Source: Asterella californica
Taxonomy: Eukaryota > Streptophyta > Marchantiopsida > Marchantiales > Aytoniaceae
Assembly (NCBI GenBank): GCA_036924285.1
Contig: JAYKYS010000001.1
Coordinates: 41,229,501 to 41,293,500, forward strand
DNA length: 64,000 bases
Direction of reading: 5' to 3'
Below the pieces are notes generated by a model. That model was not told the origin of the DNA, did not search any database, and saw only the letters and a program-made list of their open reading frames with translations. Below are positions 33,301-43,743 of this stretch, piece after piece. The first letter of the stretch is position 1, and every line of letters begins with the position of its first letter. Position numbers and translations under genes: made by a program.

Positions 33301-36260
33301 GATGGATGGGCGCTCCTGCTGCGATGCGAGGAAGCGCAAAGAAGAGAGCCGCTCCTGCCATGAGGAGTCTTCCACCCCGGAAGATGAGAAGAGTACCTTC
33401 TTCTCGTGCGCAGAAGATGAAGGCCGTAGTAGTGGAAGAGGCTTCCTTGCCTCTGGAAGACGAAGTCGACACCCGGAGCGAGTGGTGGAGATGAACTTGT
33501 CTTCCGCAGGAAGACGACTGGAGGAGTTCAGTGCCTACTTCCAGAAGGAGATCCAGCCAACTATGGAGTTGCTGGAGAAGAGAGCGAGGGCACAAGAGAA
33601 GCCCTTACAACCTGGATTCGGCCTGCGCACCTTGCTGCGACAGGGAGAAGACCAGAAGAAGACAGAGTCGCTGGGAAGCTAGTCTCCGCACTACGGAGAA
33701 GCTTGTTGCCAGGTACAAGGCGGAAGCAGCTGCTTCTGCCAAGGAGTCGATGCAACTTCGGAAGAGCAACCAGGAGTTGCAGGCGTTGGTACAGCAGCGC
33801 AATCAGGAAGTCGCCCGAGTGCGGGAGAAGATCACCGTCCTCGCAGAAGAGCAGACCAAATGGAAGATGCAGCGAGAAGCCACGGAAGCGCGAGCTGCAG
33901 CTGAGAAGACGCAGAGGGAAGCAGCAGAGGCCCGTGCACAGAAGATGTTGGCACAGTCGGTGGAAGCGCCTCGGAAGAAGTTCAACTACACCGTGGGTAG
34001 GAAGTTACTTACCTTAGCTAGAGGATGGGACAGCGAGTCCAAAGCGATGTTGGTGGAATGCCGGGAGAGCATGTTCAGGTACTTGGATAGACAGATAGAA
34101 GGAGTGAAGACACTTTATGGTCTTCCCTCGCTTCCGACACCTACAACCGCATCTTCCCACGCTCCAGCACCATCGACTGGATCCGGAATGGAGAAGGAGG
34201 AGTTCGATCTCACTGTGCACTTGGTGGTGACAGCGTTGGAAGACGAGAAGACTCCAGAAGACGCCCCGGAAGACAAGATGTCTTCTGGAAGACAGGAAGA
34301 CGAGCCGTCTTCCCAAGTATTCCGCGTGGAGGAAGTGACTTCCCCAGATCCCCATGAGGTCCCCATGGTCCCTAGTCTCGCACCCGTGCCTCAGAAGACG
34401 GAAGACGCACCGGTCGACTCCGCTTCCCAGAAGACGCTTCTGTCTTCCGAAGCAGAAGCCGAAGCCGAGGAAGACGCAGCAGCAGCGACAGCAGAACCAG
34501 CAAGAGACGATGAGGAGGAAGCCACCTCAGTGACACCCGAGGTAACTGTAGGGCTTTCTAGCTTATCAGAAGCCGTATTAGGAGCTCCGATAGGAGCAGA
34601 TCAGGTAGAGATTGCCTCCGTGCAATCTGAGTAGTTAGTAACTCCATTTCCAAATATAGTAGAATCGAACATGCTATCTTAAGGATGGCAGTTTTCTCAT
34701 GTAATATTAGCTAGGACACCATGTGGCAGCATAGGTAGCGTAGGAAGGACAAGGTGGATGGCCAATTCGGGCAGGGGAACCGCTTGCATGTGAGGTAGCA
34801 ACCTCCTGTCAGCGCCTCTCTCTCCCTGGTGGTCGCCTCCCCTGGTTCTCATGGTGGCAACATAAGTAGGATAGCAGCGTAGGAGGAAAGAGCTTTGCCA
34901 GTTCTGCCAGTTCTGTAGAATTTTGTAGTAACTGAACATACACACCGATTCTACAGGCAGGCAGGCGAGATACATTAGAGCAGAGACAGTCTTAGCGCAC
35001 TACACCCGTCGTTGGAAACATACGAATAGTCTTGGAATATACCGGAGGGGTCTGCATACTCGCACCAGCAGTGGGTCGACGATGTATATAGAAGTAGTGG
35101 ACAGTCTAGGAACAGGGAACGGCATCCTCGTGCAGTCCTGTTAGCTAGGCTGGTGTGTCGAGGAGTAGACGCGGGAAGTAGAGGGAGTGAGCTTCCCAAT
35201 GTCATTGTGACTTCTTCTCGAGGAATAGATTGTGGATTTGAGTGCAGAAGCTTTGTCCATGTCTTCTGGATGGTGGGTTCATTGAATTCGCTCCCAATTG
35301 TGCATGGGAAGTGTTCTTCTTGAGTGGCGGTGACTGTCAGCAGTTGTGGAAGTGTAGCTTGACTCGTTCAGTAGAGCACTTGGGATCTACGTACGAACGG
35401 TCTTCTGGGTAAGTGATCCCAGAAGACAGAGCAGTCAGAGCAGCGAAGTGAAGAAGAAAGAAGCCTTCTTCTCACAGCAGAAGACGACATCCTCGAGTAG
35501 AAGACGGTGCAACAGTACTCACGTTTGTTGTCTTCCTCCCCAAACTATTACAAGCAGGGATGGCTTGTTAGTCAGGATCCGGACTAGAAGCCTGTCGGAA
35601 TCTTAATTTACTCTTTTCATCTTGTTTTCTCTTGTTTGGCTTTTCTCATCTTCCCCATCTTCTCTCATCTTCCCCATCTTCTTACCTTCTTCTAGTGAGT
35701 TTGCGATACTTCTATTGAGCTTCCGTGAAGGTGGATGTCGTTGTAGTGCTGCAGGAAGACAACTTCCGTAGGCAGAAGCCTGAGAAGGCTACAGGGGGGC
35801 ATACACCCTGTGATTGATCTAAACCGTTGGAATGTGAGTGTGAGAATAAGGTGTAACGACCATTGCTAGTCGACTTCTGCGAAGCAGGACGGCCTTCTGG
35901 AGGTGTGAGAAGACGAGTTGAACCCCCAGAAGACGAGGATCGCTTCGGGAAGACAGTATCGAGAAGACCAGAAGAAGCAATCTGGAAGCAGGAAGATCGT
36001 CTTCCCGAGCTTCTCTGTGAATAGTTGTGTGATATTGTAATTGGTAGTTGTTTGTTCGGGTTCCGAGCACCATTTGGCGTGTCTGGAAGACGTGTGGTTT
36101 TGTGTGGTTTTGTGAGAAGACGGGATTTCTAGACAAAACCCGTGTGTTTGTGTGTTTGAACAGATCTTAGAACTTAGAGCAGCGTTACTTGTGCAAATCC
36201 TCTGTGGGAACGATATCTTGTATACTAAATGGGCAAAAGGAGAAATCCTTCGTCACTACA
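30328..36260 (+). repeat. Family-A 3' LTR (5.9 kb)
   Basis: Direct repeat of 17753-23669 with the same TGTGGTG start and CACTACA end. Differences include a 20-bp-scale insertion with a GAAGAC-rich hairpin (CACCTGTCTTCCAGAAGACA, about 30553-30572), another small insertion near 31370-31395 and scattered substitutions. Confidence 0.88.
32330..34634 (+). pseudogene. LTR-borne coiled-coil frame, 3' LTR copy, frameshifted
   Basis: Counterpart of 19725-22043. It has TGG where the 5' LTR has the TAG, but carries a net 13-bp loss near 32490, a one-base loss near 33265 and a one-base gain near 33675 that restores the frame. The longest readable parts are 32554-33270 (ESENRGYWYEKKILPRIVS, YIHNYVQTELAYLG) and 33680-34634 (coiled coil, GRKLLTLARGWDSES, acidic tail ending VQSE). 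Lesions in the two LTRs are at different places, so their common ancestor had an open frame. Confidence 0.75.
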
Positions 36261-36279
36261 TATAGTGAGGAACCATTTT

Positions 36280-36297
36280 TGGCGCCGCTGCCGGGGA
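36280..36297 (+). other. Primer-binding site, tRNA-Asp type, second copy
   Basis: TGGCGCCGCTGCCGGGGA has one mismatch to the complement of the tRNA-Asp 3' end, a better match than the copy at 23689. Confidence 0.75.
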
Positions 36298-36641
36298 TTT
36301 CATCTTAGTAACTTCTGTTCTAAGCTTCCTGGATCTGTGTGTCATTAGTTAGGTTCGTTTCGAACTAACTTCGATTGTAGTTGAATGTGTTGTGGGACTC
36401 TATCTTGTTAGAAGACGAGAACCACAACCAGAAGTTGATAAGATACCTCAGGGAGAGTTGGAAGAAGCCGCTTCCCTGCTTCCAAGAACTTCTTGGAAGA
36501 CTCGATCTTGGAAGACTGCAGTAAGCGCAACAGAAAGCAGGAGAAGAAGACGTTCTGACCTTGTGATCGGTTGTTCAGCCATTTGGTCTACCAGATCTAG
36601 TGGTAGAAGAATAGAGACATCGGTTCTCAGTACTCTGGTGG

Positions 36642-36993
36642 ATGCCTCCGACCGGAGGAAGAAGCAGAAGACGCACGGGTAAAGATCCTGAGTGGGTTAA
36701 CTCACCCCAGCGAACCGCTTCTAGAGAGCAGCGGATATCCCTGAGACACCAAAGGAAAGAAGAAGAGCTCAGGAAGATCCGATCGGTAGAGTTGGAAGAG
36801 CCTACCATCTCGAGCATAATCTTTGGCGAAGACAGAAGCCAACCGGGTGATCACGTGTATAAAGTAGATTTTGGTACTGGTTACTCGGAAGACGTCTTCC
36901 CAAGTACGGAAGAAGCTTCTCAAGGTGAGGGAAGACTGGAGGAGATTGTTCCAGACGTCTCGGAAGGTAGCAGTGACAGTAGCTCTAACTCAA
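36642..36993 (+). pseudogene. Truncated family-A gag start
   Basis: About 117 codons match the N-terminus of the gag at 24050 (RSVELEEPTISSIIFGEDRS, KVDFGTGYSEDVFPSTEE). Beyond 36993 the open frame runs on into unrelated DNA to 37223, giving a chimeric tail with no family similarity. Confidence 0.8.
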
Positions 36994-37197
36994 TGGACGG
37001 TGGGTTTGTCCTCGATGTATATAGCGGAGATAGTCAATTAGATCTTTGCGTGGTATGGATTGCAGACAGGCGACTAACGATGGGGCGATGTAGCACCCGG
37101 CCTCCTGATCCTTGCACCCATGAAGGTGTGTATCACGTAGTTGGGATATGGAGCTATCTGGAGTTAGAGGGACCTAACCGCCAGTTAGGGGGGCGAT
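36994..37197. other. Unassigned DNA between family A and TRIM-like unit
   Basis: No similarity to other parts of the window was seen. It contains GGCCTCCTGATCC and a partly repeated AGTTAGAGGGACCTAACC/CAGTTAGGGGGG motif. Confidence 0.3.
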
Positions 37198-37706
37198 TGT
37201 GGTACACTTGTGTATGTGTATGACATCGTCCATGTTTTATGTGTATGTGTGGTGTTTCTCTGACAGCGATGTATGTTGTGTAGCGATGTGTATGCGCACG
37301 ACAGCTGTCACGTCAGTTTTGGCACCTCGGCTAGGTTGACCGAGTGCGAAGTGGCGCATCTCGGTAAGGCCGTTAGTGCCGTTATGGCGAGTTGGGAGGA
37401 GAGTCCACTAGGGGTAAACTTCGCAGGTAGGGCTTGGAGGCCTTAGTTCTTTGAGTTGAGCCTTCAAGCTCCAGGCTATGGTGGATAGTCTAGTTGAGTG
37501 TAACCTGGATTCTCTTCACGTTTAGAGTGGGTTTGGCTTGACCGTTTGTGAGTAATCCTTGTTGTGGTGTTGGAGATGGTAATCTCTGTATTCAAATTAT
37601 TGTGGTACACTTGTGTATGTGTATGACATCGTCCATGTGTTATGTGTATGTGTGGTGTTTCTCTGACAGCGATGTATGTTGTGTAGCGATGTGTATGCGC
37701 ACGACA
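37198..37706. mobile_element. TRIM-like unit with 106-bp terminal direct repeats
   Basis: Two 106-bp repeats, 37198-37303 and 37601-37706, differ at one base. Both begin TGTGGTACACTTG and end GCGCACGACA, so they have TG...CA ends. They flank 297 bp of non-coding DNA, which fits the size range of terminal-repeat retrotransposons in miniature. A TGGCACC at 37320 could be a primer-binding start. No convincing polypurine tract or target duplication (GCGAT against GGTAC) is present, so a plain segmental duplication is the alternative. Confidence 0.55.
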
Positions 37707-39004
37707 GGTACGAGAAGCCAGCAACCAAAGCGGAGGCCATCAAGATAGCGACAAATATGGAAGAGAGTTTGGATGAAGGAGATATCATCCAACCTCATCA
37801 TGTTGCTCTGGTGTCAACTCCGACTCCTGGTGTAGTCACCACGATCGCACCTGCACCATCACAATTGGTGATTGCTTCAACGTCAGCTCCTACTCCAACG
37901 GTGGTGCCAAGACCGTTTGTCCCAACAACGATGTCTACTGCCACCTCTGATTTTCATGCCGAGTTGAAGAGCATCACCGATACTCTTGCGGATCTCAAGA
38001 TAAACATGGTGCAGTTACGCGAATGGAGGAACAAAGGTGGAGGAGGAGGTCAAAGAGGTTACGACAACAATCCCAACCGAGGAAATCAAGGTAACTTTGG
38101 AGGCAACCAAGGTAACTTTGGAGGAATCACTTGTTGGACGTGTGGCGGTTCTCATTTCCAGCGAAATTGTCCTAACAATGGAGCAAGAAATGCCGAAGTT
38201 GTCAGAATGAATGTGGGTGGAGGAAATCCATCACAAGGACGAGATAAAGGGGTGGCTACTATCGATGTCGTGCGAGATCCCATCTACGAGAAAGGAGAGA
38301 GTTCAAACTCTTCTCAAGCACCGGTGGAGTTTTTAGCTCAAGAAACGAAAAGAACTCGATTTTCTGATGAACCGGTTTTCATGGAGGAGTCAGCAAGTAG
38401 AAGTACTCGTTCGAGTAATGTTTCGAGTACACCAAGGGAGCCAAGAAGGAAGCTGGAGATGGCGGATTTCACCATTTCATCTTCCCAAGCGGGATATGAT
38501 GTGGTTGAAGATGTGGGTGCTCAGAAAGCCAACATCACTGTTGGACAACTGATCGCACTTAATCCCAGCTTACGAAGAGAACTCAGAGGAGGACTGAGTT
38601 CTAAGAGAAGCAAGAAGAAGAAACCCAAGAGCAAGACATCAAAGTCAGTGGGAGTTGGTGTGGTGGATGTGCATGCTTCAGAGGTATGCACTAGGGCTTC
38701 AAAGATTGAAGTCCGATTGAATGGTCACTACGTCTCTGACGTATTGGTGGATGGAGGGTCGGCTTTAAACGCCATATCGGAGAGGTTGATGAAGAAGTTG
38801 GGGATGGAACCAACTCGCCCGGCTAGCATTGTCATGGGGATGGCTAACAAGCAACGGGTAAGACCTCTTGGTGTGTTAGAGAAGGTGGTCGTGTCTGTGA
38901 TGGGAGTTCAAACATTGATGTCCTTTCAAGTGTTAAAGGACTCTAGTTATGATTTGCTCCTAGGTAGGCCTTGGTTGAGAGCTGTGCGCACCACTGATAC
39001 GTGA
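37707..39004 (+). pseudogene. Family-B gag C-terminus and protease
   Basis: The frame is open from upstream of the junction, so the true start is lost. A Pro/Thr-rich linker and a Gly/Asn-rich repeat (GNQGNFGGNQGNFGG) precede a zinc knuckle CWTCGGSHFQRNC (38132-38170, CX2CX3HX4C, one residue shorter than the classic knuckle). Then follows a basic Ser/Lys region and an aspartic protease with VLVDGGSALNAI (Asp at 38750) and LLLGRPWLRAV. A TGA at 39002-39004 separates it from pol in the same frame. Confidence 0.8.
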
Positions 39005-39043
39005 CACAAGGGATACTTACGGATTGGGCCTAGAGATCATAGA

Positions 39044-42000
39044 GTGATAGTTCCTCTCTCTGGTGTTGGAGTTGTGACTTCTGACTCCGATAGACCCACT
39101 AGTGACTACTGGGAATCTGATACGGAGGACGATCAAAGTGTCTCAGAAGTAGATACCGGAGATTCTTACGATCAAGAATCCTCGTCTGAGGACGAAGGAT
39201 ATGGTCGAGATGAATCATTACATCAGCTTAGTGCTATTGACTTGTTGCCTCGACCAGCAGTGGAGAAAGATCTTGACAAAGAAGAATTGAGTGAGGCAGA
39301 GATTGTGAGAAGACTCTCTATCCTGAAGTTTGGTATCAATGTCACTCAAGAGGAGAAAAGTAGATTCCTAGATATATTTCGAAAATATATCCATGTGTTT
39401 GCTTTCAGCTACAAGGATTTGAAGGAGGTGACTCTTGAGACTCATCGAATCGAATTGGAGGAGAACGCAAGACCAGTTCGACAAAAGCAGAGAAGGGTCA
39501 ATCCTACAACAGCAATGATGGTCAAGGAGGAGATAGACAAGTTGAGGGAGGCGAGTTTCATCTATGAGGTGGAGAACTCAGAATGGGTTTCACCCATTGT
39601 GATTGTCAAGAAGAAGAATGGTAAGCTGCGAGTGTGCATAGACTATAAGAAGCTGAATGCAGTTACCAAGAAGGATTATTATCCTCTACCATTTATAGAT
39701 GAGATTTTGGAGGAAGTTGCTGGTCATGAGTGGTACAGCTTTGGTGATGGTTATAGTGGATACAACCAGATCAAGATAGCACAGGAGTACCAGCAGTTGA
39801 CTACTTTCACTACTCCTTGGGGAACATTTGCATTTCGAGTGATGCCATTCGGACTGTGTAATGCTCCGGTCACGTTTCAGAGGTTCATGAACAAGGTGTT
39901 CGAACCATTCATAGGGAAGTTTGTTCGTGATTTCATTGATGATTTCTGTGTGTACGGAAGAAAGGAGGACCACTTTGATCATGTGATCAAAGTTCTGCAG
40001 CGGTTGGAGCAAGCTAACGCTTCTCTGAATCCAGAGAAGTGCATCTTTGGCTGCGAAGAAGGTCTGCTGTTAGGGCACATCATTTCCAAGAATGGGATTG
40101 CGGTAGATCCTGAGAAGGTGAAGAAGATTATGGATCTTCCATTTCCGATCAACTTGATAAAGTTGAGGCAGTTTCTTGGCATGGTTGGATATTATCGTAG
40201 ATTTGTCTTTTCCTTCTCAAACAAAGCAATAGCTTTGACGATGTACATGAAGAAGGGAGTTGATTTTGACTTGATAGTGCATGATCAGAAGGCAAAGGAA
40301 GCATTTGAGGAGCTGAAAAAGGCATTAGTGACAGCTCCTATACTTGCTAAACCTGAGTGGAGTAAAGCATTTATTCTGTATACGGATGCCTCCAATGTAG
40401 CAATCGGATGTACATTAAGTCAGCTAGATGGAGATGGGCATGATCATCCTATAGCTTATGCTAGTAGGAAGATGGTTCCAGCGGAGAAGAATTACTCCGT
40501 GACTGAACGAGAAGGATTAGCGGTGATCTTTGGATTGAAGAAATTTCGACACTACTTGCTAGGAGGGAAATTTTCCATAGTCACAGATCACAAGGCTTTA
40601 AAGTATATCTTTAATAAGCCTAATGCCGAAGGTCGTATTGCTCGTTGGAAGATCCTTCTAACAGAATACGATTATGTGATCGAAGATAGACCAGGGAAGA
40701 AGCATGCGAATGCTGATCTTTTGTCAAGGGCTTATGATGATGAGGGAGAAGAACCGTTTGATGATTCATTTCCAGACGAGCATCTGATGACCATCACAAG
40801 CATCGAGGAGATACCGGACGAGTACAAGAAAATCTGGAGTTTCTTTGTAGATGGCTCTTTTCTAGAAGGTATGCATACCCGAGAACGTAACGCGTTGATC
40901 AAGAGATGCAAACCTTACACCATGGTGGAGCGAATTCTGTTTCATCAAGGAGCAGATGGGTTACTAAGGAGAGTAGTTGGTCAGAAGGAGGCGTTCAAGC
41001 TGATGCACGAGTTTCACGATGGCACTGTTTGCGGAGGTCACTTTGCTGGTAAGATAACAGCTTTCAAGATTTTGGATGCGGGTTATCATTGGAGAGGGAT
41101 TTTCAAGGAGTGTTTAGACTATTGCAAAACTTGCGACGTATGTCAAGCATTTGCTCTGAAGTCTACTAGAACACCTCCGTTAAGATCAATTCCAATATTA
41201 GGGCCGTTTGAGAAGTGGGGTATTGACTTTGTAGGTCCTCTTAATAAGACACCTCGAGGCAATAGATACATTGTAGTCGCCACTGACTATTGTACCAAGT
41301 GGGTAGAGGTTAGACCTTTGAGAGAGACCAATGAAACAGAAGTCGGTAGATTCTTATGGGAGAGGATCATCACAAGATTTGGATGTCCGTTAGAGTTGGT
41401 CTCGGATAGAGGAGGAGAGTTTGTAGGGAGCATGACTACTGCTATGCTACAACACTTTTCTATCAAGGCACGAGTAACGACCTCATACAAACCAAATGCC
41501 AATGGTCTTGCGGAGAAGACCAATCTTACACTTTGTATGATGCTCGCCAAAGATGCTGGTGTTGAGACTGCGAAACATACTTGGGATAAGAGGCTACATG
41601 CCATCTTATGGGAGTACCGAACGACAACAAAGATTTCTACTGGGTACTCTCCATTTCGACTGGTTTATGGAGTGGAGTCCAAGTTGCCGATCCAATTCGA
41701 ATTGGATACTTTTCAAACCATTCAACGAAAGTTGAAGAGGTCGAGAGGAGAAGACGTGGTCAGATCAAGAAGGGAGCAACTCATGGAGTTGGAAGAGACC
41801 CGAGCGGTAGCAATGATCCGGATGGAACGAGCTCAGGCGTATCAAAAGAAGAGTTACGACAAACGGTTGGGCAAGAGGGAGGTAAAACCTTTTCAAGTCG
41901 GAGATTGGGTTATGTTGTATGATGCTATCAGATTCAAGAGGGCTAGGAAGAAGTTTCTTCCGAGATATTTTGGTCCTTTTGTTGTAGATAAGGTGTGGAG

Positions 42001-42124
42001 CAACTTCACATATGACCTTCAGGAGCTGGGAGGAAGGAGATTCGATCGGGTCAACCATGACAAGTTGAAGTTGTTTCATCGACGGAAGTTCTCTCTTCAC
42101 TTCGAGGACGGAGCGAAAATTTAG
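39044..42124 (+). CDS. Family-B pol: RT, RNase H and integrase, open throughout
   Basis: 1026 codons without interruption; the reading frame is continuous with gag across the TGA at 39002, so the native product was a gag-pol polyprotein. After an acidic linker, RT shows SEWVSPIVIVKKKNGKLRVC, YSGYNQIKI, MPFGLCNAPVTFQRFM and FIDDFCVYG (D299, D300). RNase H has FILYTDASNVAIGCTLSQ and TDHKALKYIFNKP. Integrase has the HHCC region (HEFHDGTVCGGHF, CKTCDVCQ), Asp728, Asp788 and Glu824 with the 35-residue spacing, and a GPF module (YFGPFVVDKVWS). No chromodomain. All catalytic residues are present, but the copy lacks a 5' LTR and could only be expressed from a neighbouring promoter. Confidence 0.88.
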   Translation: MIVPLSGVGVVTSDSDRPTSDYWESDTEDDQSVSEVDTGDSYDQESSSEDEGYGRDESLHQLSAIDLLPRPAVEKDLDKEELSEAEIVRRLSILKFGINVTQEEKSRFLDIFRKYIHVFAFSYKDLKEVTLETHRIELEENARPVRQKQRRVNPTTAMMVKEEIDKLREASFIYEVENSEWVSPIVIVKKKNGKLRVCIDYKKLNAVTKKDYYPLPFIDEILEEVAGHEWYSFGDGYSGYNQIKIAQEYQQLTTFTTPWGTFAFRVMPFGLCNAPVTFQRFMNKVFEPFIGKFVRDFIDDFCVYGRKEDHFDHVIKVLQRLEQANASLNPEKCIFGCEEGLLLGHIISKNGIAVDPEKVKKIMDLPFPINLIKLRQFLGMVGYYRRFVFSFSNKAIALTMYMKKGVDFDLIVHDQKAKEAFEELKKALVTAPILAKPEWSKAFILYTDASNVAIGCTLSQLDGDGHDHPIAYASRKMVPAEKNYSVTEREGLAVIFGLKKFRHYLLGGKFSIVTDHKALKYIFNKPNAEGRIARWKILLTEYDYVIEDRPGKKHANADLLSRAYDDEGEEPFDDSFPDEHLMTITSIEEIPDEYKKIWSFFVDGSFLEGMHTRERNALIKRCKPYTMVERILFHQGADGLLRRVVGQKEAFKLMHEFHDGTVCGGHFAGKITAFKILDAGYHWRGIFKECLDYCKTCDVCQAFALKSTRTPPLRSIPILGPFEKWGIDFVGPLNKTPRGNRYIVVATDYCTKWVEVRPLRETNETEVGRFLWERIITRFGCPLELVSDRGGEFVGSMTTAMLQHFSIKARVTTSYKPNANGLAEKTNLTLCMMLAKDAGVETAKHTWDKRLHAILWEYRTTTKISTGYSPFRLVYGVESKLPIQFELDTFQTIQRKLKRSRGEDVVRSRREQLMELEETRAVAMIRMERAQAYQKKSYDKRLGKREVKPFQVGDWVMLYDAIRFKRARKKFLPRYFGPFVVDKVWSNFTYDLQELGGRRFDRVNHDKLKLFHRRKFSLHFEDGAKI

Positions 42125-42137
42125 TCCGGGGGTAAAA
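42125..42137 (+). other. Family-B polypurine tract
   Basis: TCCGGGGGTAAAA follows the pol stop codon directly and precedes TGTAACG, the LTR start. Confidence 0.65.
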
Positions 42138-42706
42138 TGTAACGACCTATGTTACACATAGGAAGTTTGTCTATTAGTAAGGTGTTTAGTTCTGCCAAAG
42201 TACTTTTAGGAGATATCAAGTTAGTCATGACTAGCTAAAAGTTAGTTATGGTTAAACTTAGCTATACTTTTGGCAGAATTCAGATATTTGCTAAAGAGTG
42301 AGCACTACTATCTTGTCATCTTGTCTAAAGGTAGAAAGGAGGTGGAAAGTATCCATTATCTCCTTTTTGACTTGATATTAGTGGTTGGATTAAAGTTGTG
42401 GACTTTATGGGCATTAAAAACAAGAAGAGATTCCACATATTTTCTTTTTAGTGGGTCCTAGTGTAGAGGGGGGTGGAAATTCGAAATTCCTTGAGAATAT
42501 TCCAGAATCCTTCTAGAAGTTGTTGACTTTGAAGGAATAAGCCCATGTGAAAAGGTAAAAAGCCCATGTGATCAATGCTTTTACCTTAAGTAATATCTTA
42601 GTAAAACCCGGTAAAAGTAGTTACGGTTGAGTTACCGGAGGATATCAAAGTAAAAACCTAGAATGTATAAATAGAGGAGTAGAAAAGAGATCCTCCTCCT
42701 TATTTT
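42138..42706 (+). repeat. Family-B 3' LTR, truncated
   Basis: Begins TGTAACGACCTATGTTACA right after the polypurine tract. It is cut at about 42706, where LINE ORF2 sequence (TTTCTAAACTCTATGAACG) starts. No second copy is in the window, so its end is unknown. Confidence 0.7.
42666..42674 (+). promoter_or_regulatory. TATA box of the family-B LTR
   Basis: TATAAATAG, a strong plant TATA box, sits about 530 bp into the LTR, 40 bp before the LINE junction. It points toward the downstream LINE fragment. Confidence 0.55.
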
Positions 42707-43500
42707 CTAAACTCTATGAACGAGTTTATGTGAAGGAGATCTTTAGCACTATTGGAGTCATTCAAGGTTGTCCACTCTCCCCTACTCTATTTGATATCTT
42801 CATTGATGACATGGAGAGATGTCTTGCTGAATTTGGAGGAGAAGGTGTGAAGTTGAGAATCTATATCATTCAAACATTGATTTATGCTGATGATATCATT
42901 CTTCTATCACGTGATCCTTTGAGTTTAACAACGACATTTGGATGCTCTTGAGATCTTTTGCAACAACATGCAGATGGAAGTGAACCTTTCGAAGTCCAAG
43001 GTGATGGTGGTGGGTTCAAAAGTCCGCCATTCTTTTCTCTACAAGGGCCAAGTTTTACAACAAGTGGAGAGTTACAAGTACTTGGGCATTGACTTCTATC
43101 ATAACTACAGTTGGGCTTCGTGCATTCATAAGAGAGTTGAAGCTGGTTACAAAGCTTTTTACTCTCTTTAGAATCGTTGTCGACGTGCTCATCTCTTAGC
43201 ATGGGATTTGAGAAAGTTTCTCTTCAGGAGTTTGGTTTTGCCTGTGATCCTTTATGATGTTCAAGTGTGGGGGCCTGGTGCAAGGAAAAGGAGCTTGGGA
43301 ACATATTAAGAAGTGTTCTTACAAGTGGAGCTTGGTGTAAGATGCCAAACACCATATGCTATGCTCCTTGCTGAATCTGGTTACTTATCCTTGGAAGCAG
43401 AAGCTCTTTACTTGACTATCATTTATGTCTCATTTGGTTGGTATGCTGATGTGGTGGCTTGGTGTGGAAAATGGAACATTTTTTAGTGTGATTTTGAACT
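42707..43500 (+). pseudogene. LINE ORF2 fragment (RT palm to C-terminal part), broken
   Basis: Matches 49617-50400 of the array at roughly 99 per cent: YERVYVKEIFSTIGVIQGCP, the catalytic LIYADDIILLS, then a frameshift after DPLSL, a TAG replacing a Leu codon and further deletions. It ends at GGAACATTTTTTAG, the position where the longer LINE has its in-frame amber codon. This is the tail of one array-type unit lying upstream of the longer LINE. Confidence 0.85.
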
Positions 43501-43743
43501 TCCAAACGCTTCCATTGAGACAAATCTTGTCGCGATCTGAGGAGAATTGAGGTGTTGAGGTGTGTTTCTATTTCGCGGATCTGTTAGAGAGAGAAGTTGA
43601 CACCCGTGGACAAAATCGATCGTCAAAGGAGATGTGGTTGTTAGTTTTGAGCAAGCTTGGTACCATTGGAAAGGTCCCGGCGAGACGCTTCCATTGAGAC
43701 AAATCTTGTTGCGATCTGAAGAGAATTGAGGTGTTGAGGTGTG
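43501..43743 (-). repeat. 178-bp repeat block, antisense
   Basis: Monomer starts (CGCTTCCATTGAGACAAATC on the plus strand) lie at 43507 and 43686, a 179-bp period, so there is one full and one partial monomer. Orientation is opposite to 7978-8475. It is joined at CTCTTAAGAGATGG to the last codons of LINE ORF1. Confidence 0.85.

Larger units (their letters stand above)
17753..36260 (+). mobile_element. Family-A Ty3/gypsy LTR retrotransposon, complete but mutated
   Basis: Structure: 5' LTR 17753-23669, PBS, gag, protease, RT, RNase H, integrase, PPT, 3' LTR 30328-36260, about 18.5 kb in all. Domain order PR-RT-RH-IN is that of Ty3/gypsy. No chromodomain follows the integrase, and the PBS matches tRNA-Asp, so an Athila/Tat-like non-chromovirus position is likely. 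The two LTRs differ by scattered substitutions and small indels (I judge 1-2 per cent), so insertion was fairly recent. No target duplication can be read, because the 3' LTR is followed by another internal region rather than host flank. Confidence 0.88.
36261..36993 (+). mobile_element. Second family-A internal region, truncated
   Basis: Directly after the 3' LTR the leader, PBS and gag start appear again, near-identical to 23670-24405, so the locus reads LTR-internal-LTR-internal. Similarity stops within the gag codons for SSNS at 36993. This is the product expected from recombination between LTRs or from a tandem insertion, cut by a later event. Confidence 0.85.
37707..42706 (+). mobile_element. 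Family-B Ty3/gypsy element, truncated at both ends
   Basis: Gag C-terminal part, protease, RT, RNase H, integrase, PPT and the start of a 3' LTR are present. The 5' LTR and gag N-terminus are missing, cut at the TRIM-like unit. The 3' LTR is cut at 42706 by LINE sequence. The related relic at 10795-12065 is far older. Family B lacks the GAAGAC hexamer enrichment of family A. Confidence 0.85.

Noticed and set aside
36642..37223. 193-codon chimeric gag protein
   Set aside because: The frame only runs by chance past the break at 36993 into unrelated DNA.
37198..37303. 5' LTR of family B
   Set aside because: The family-B 3' LTR starts TGTAACGACC, not TGTGGTACAC, so the 106-bp repeat is not its LTR.
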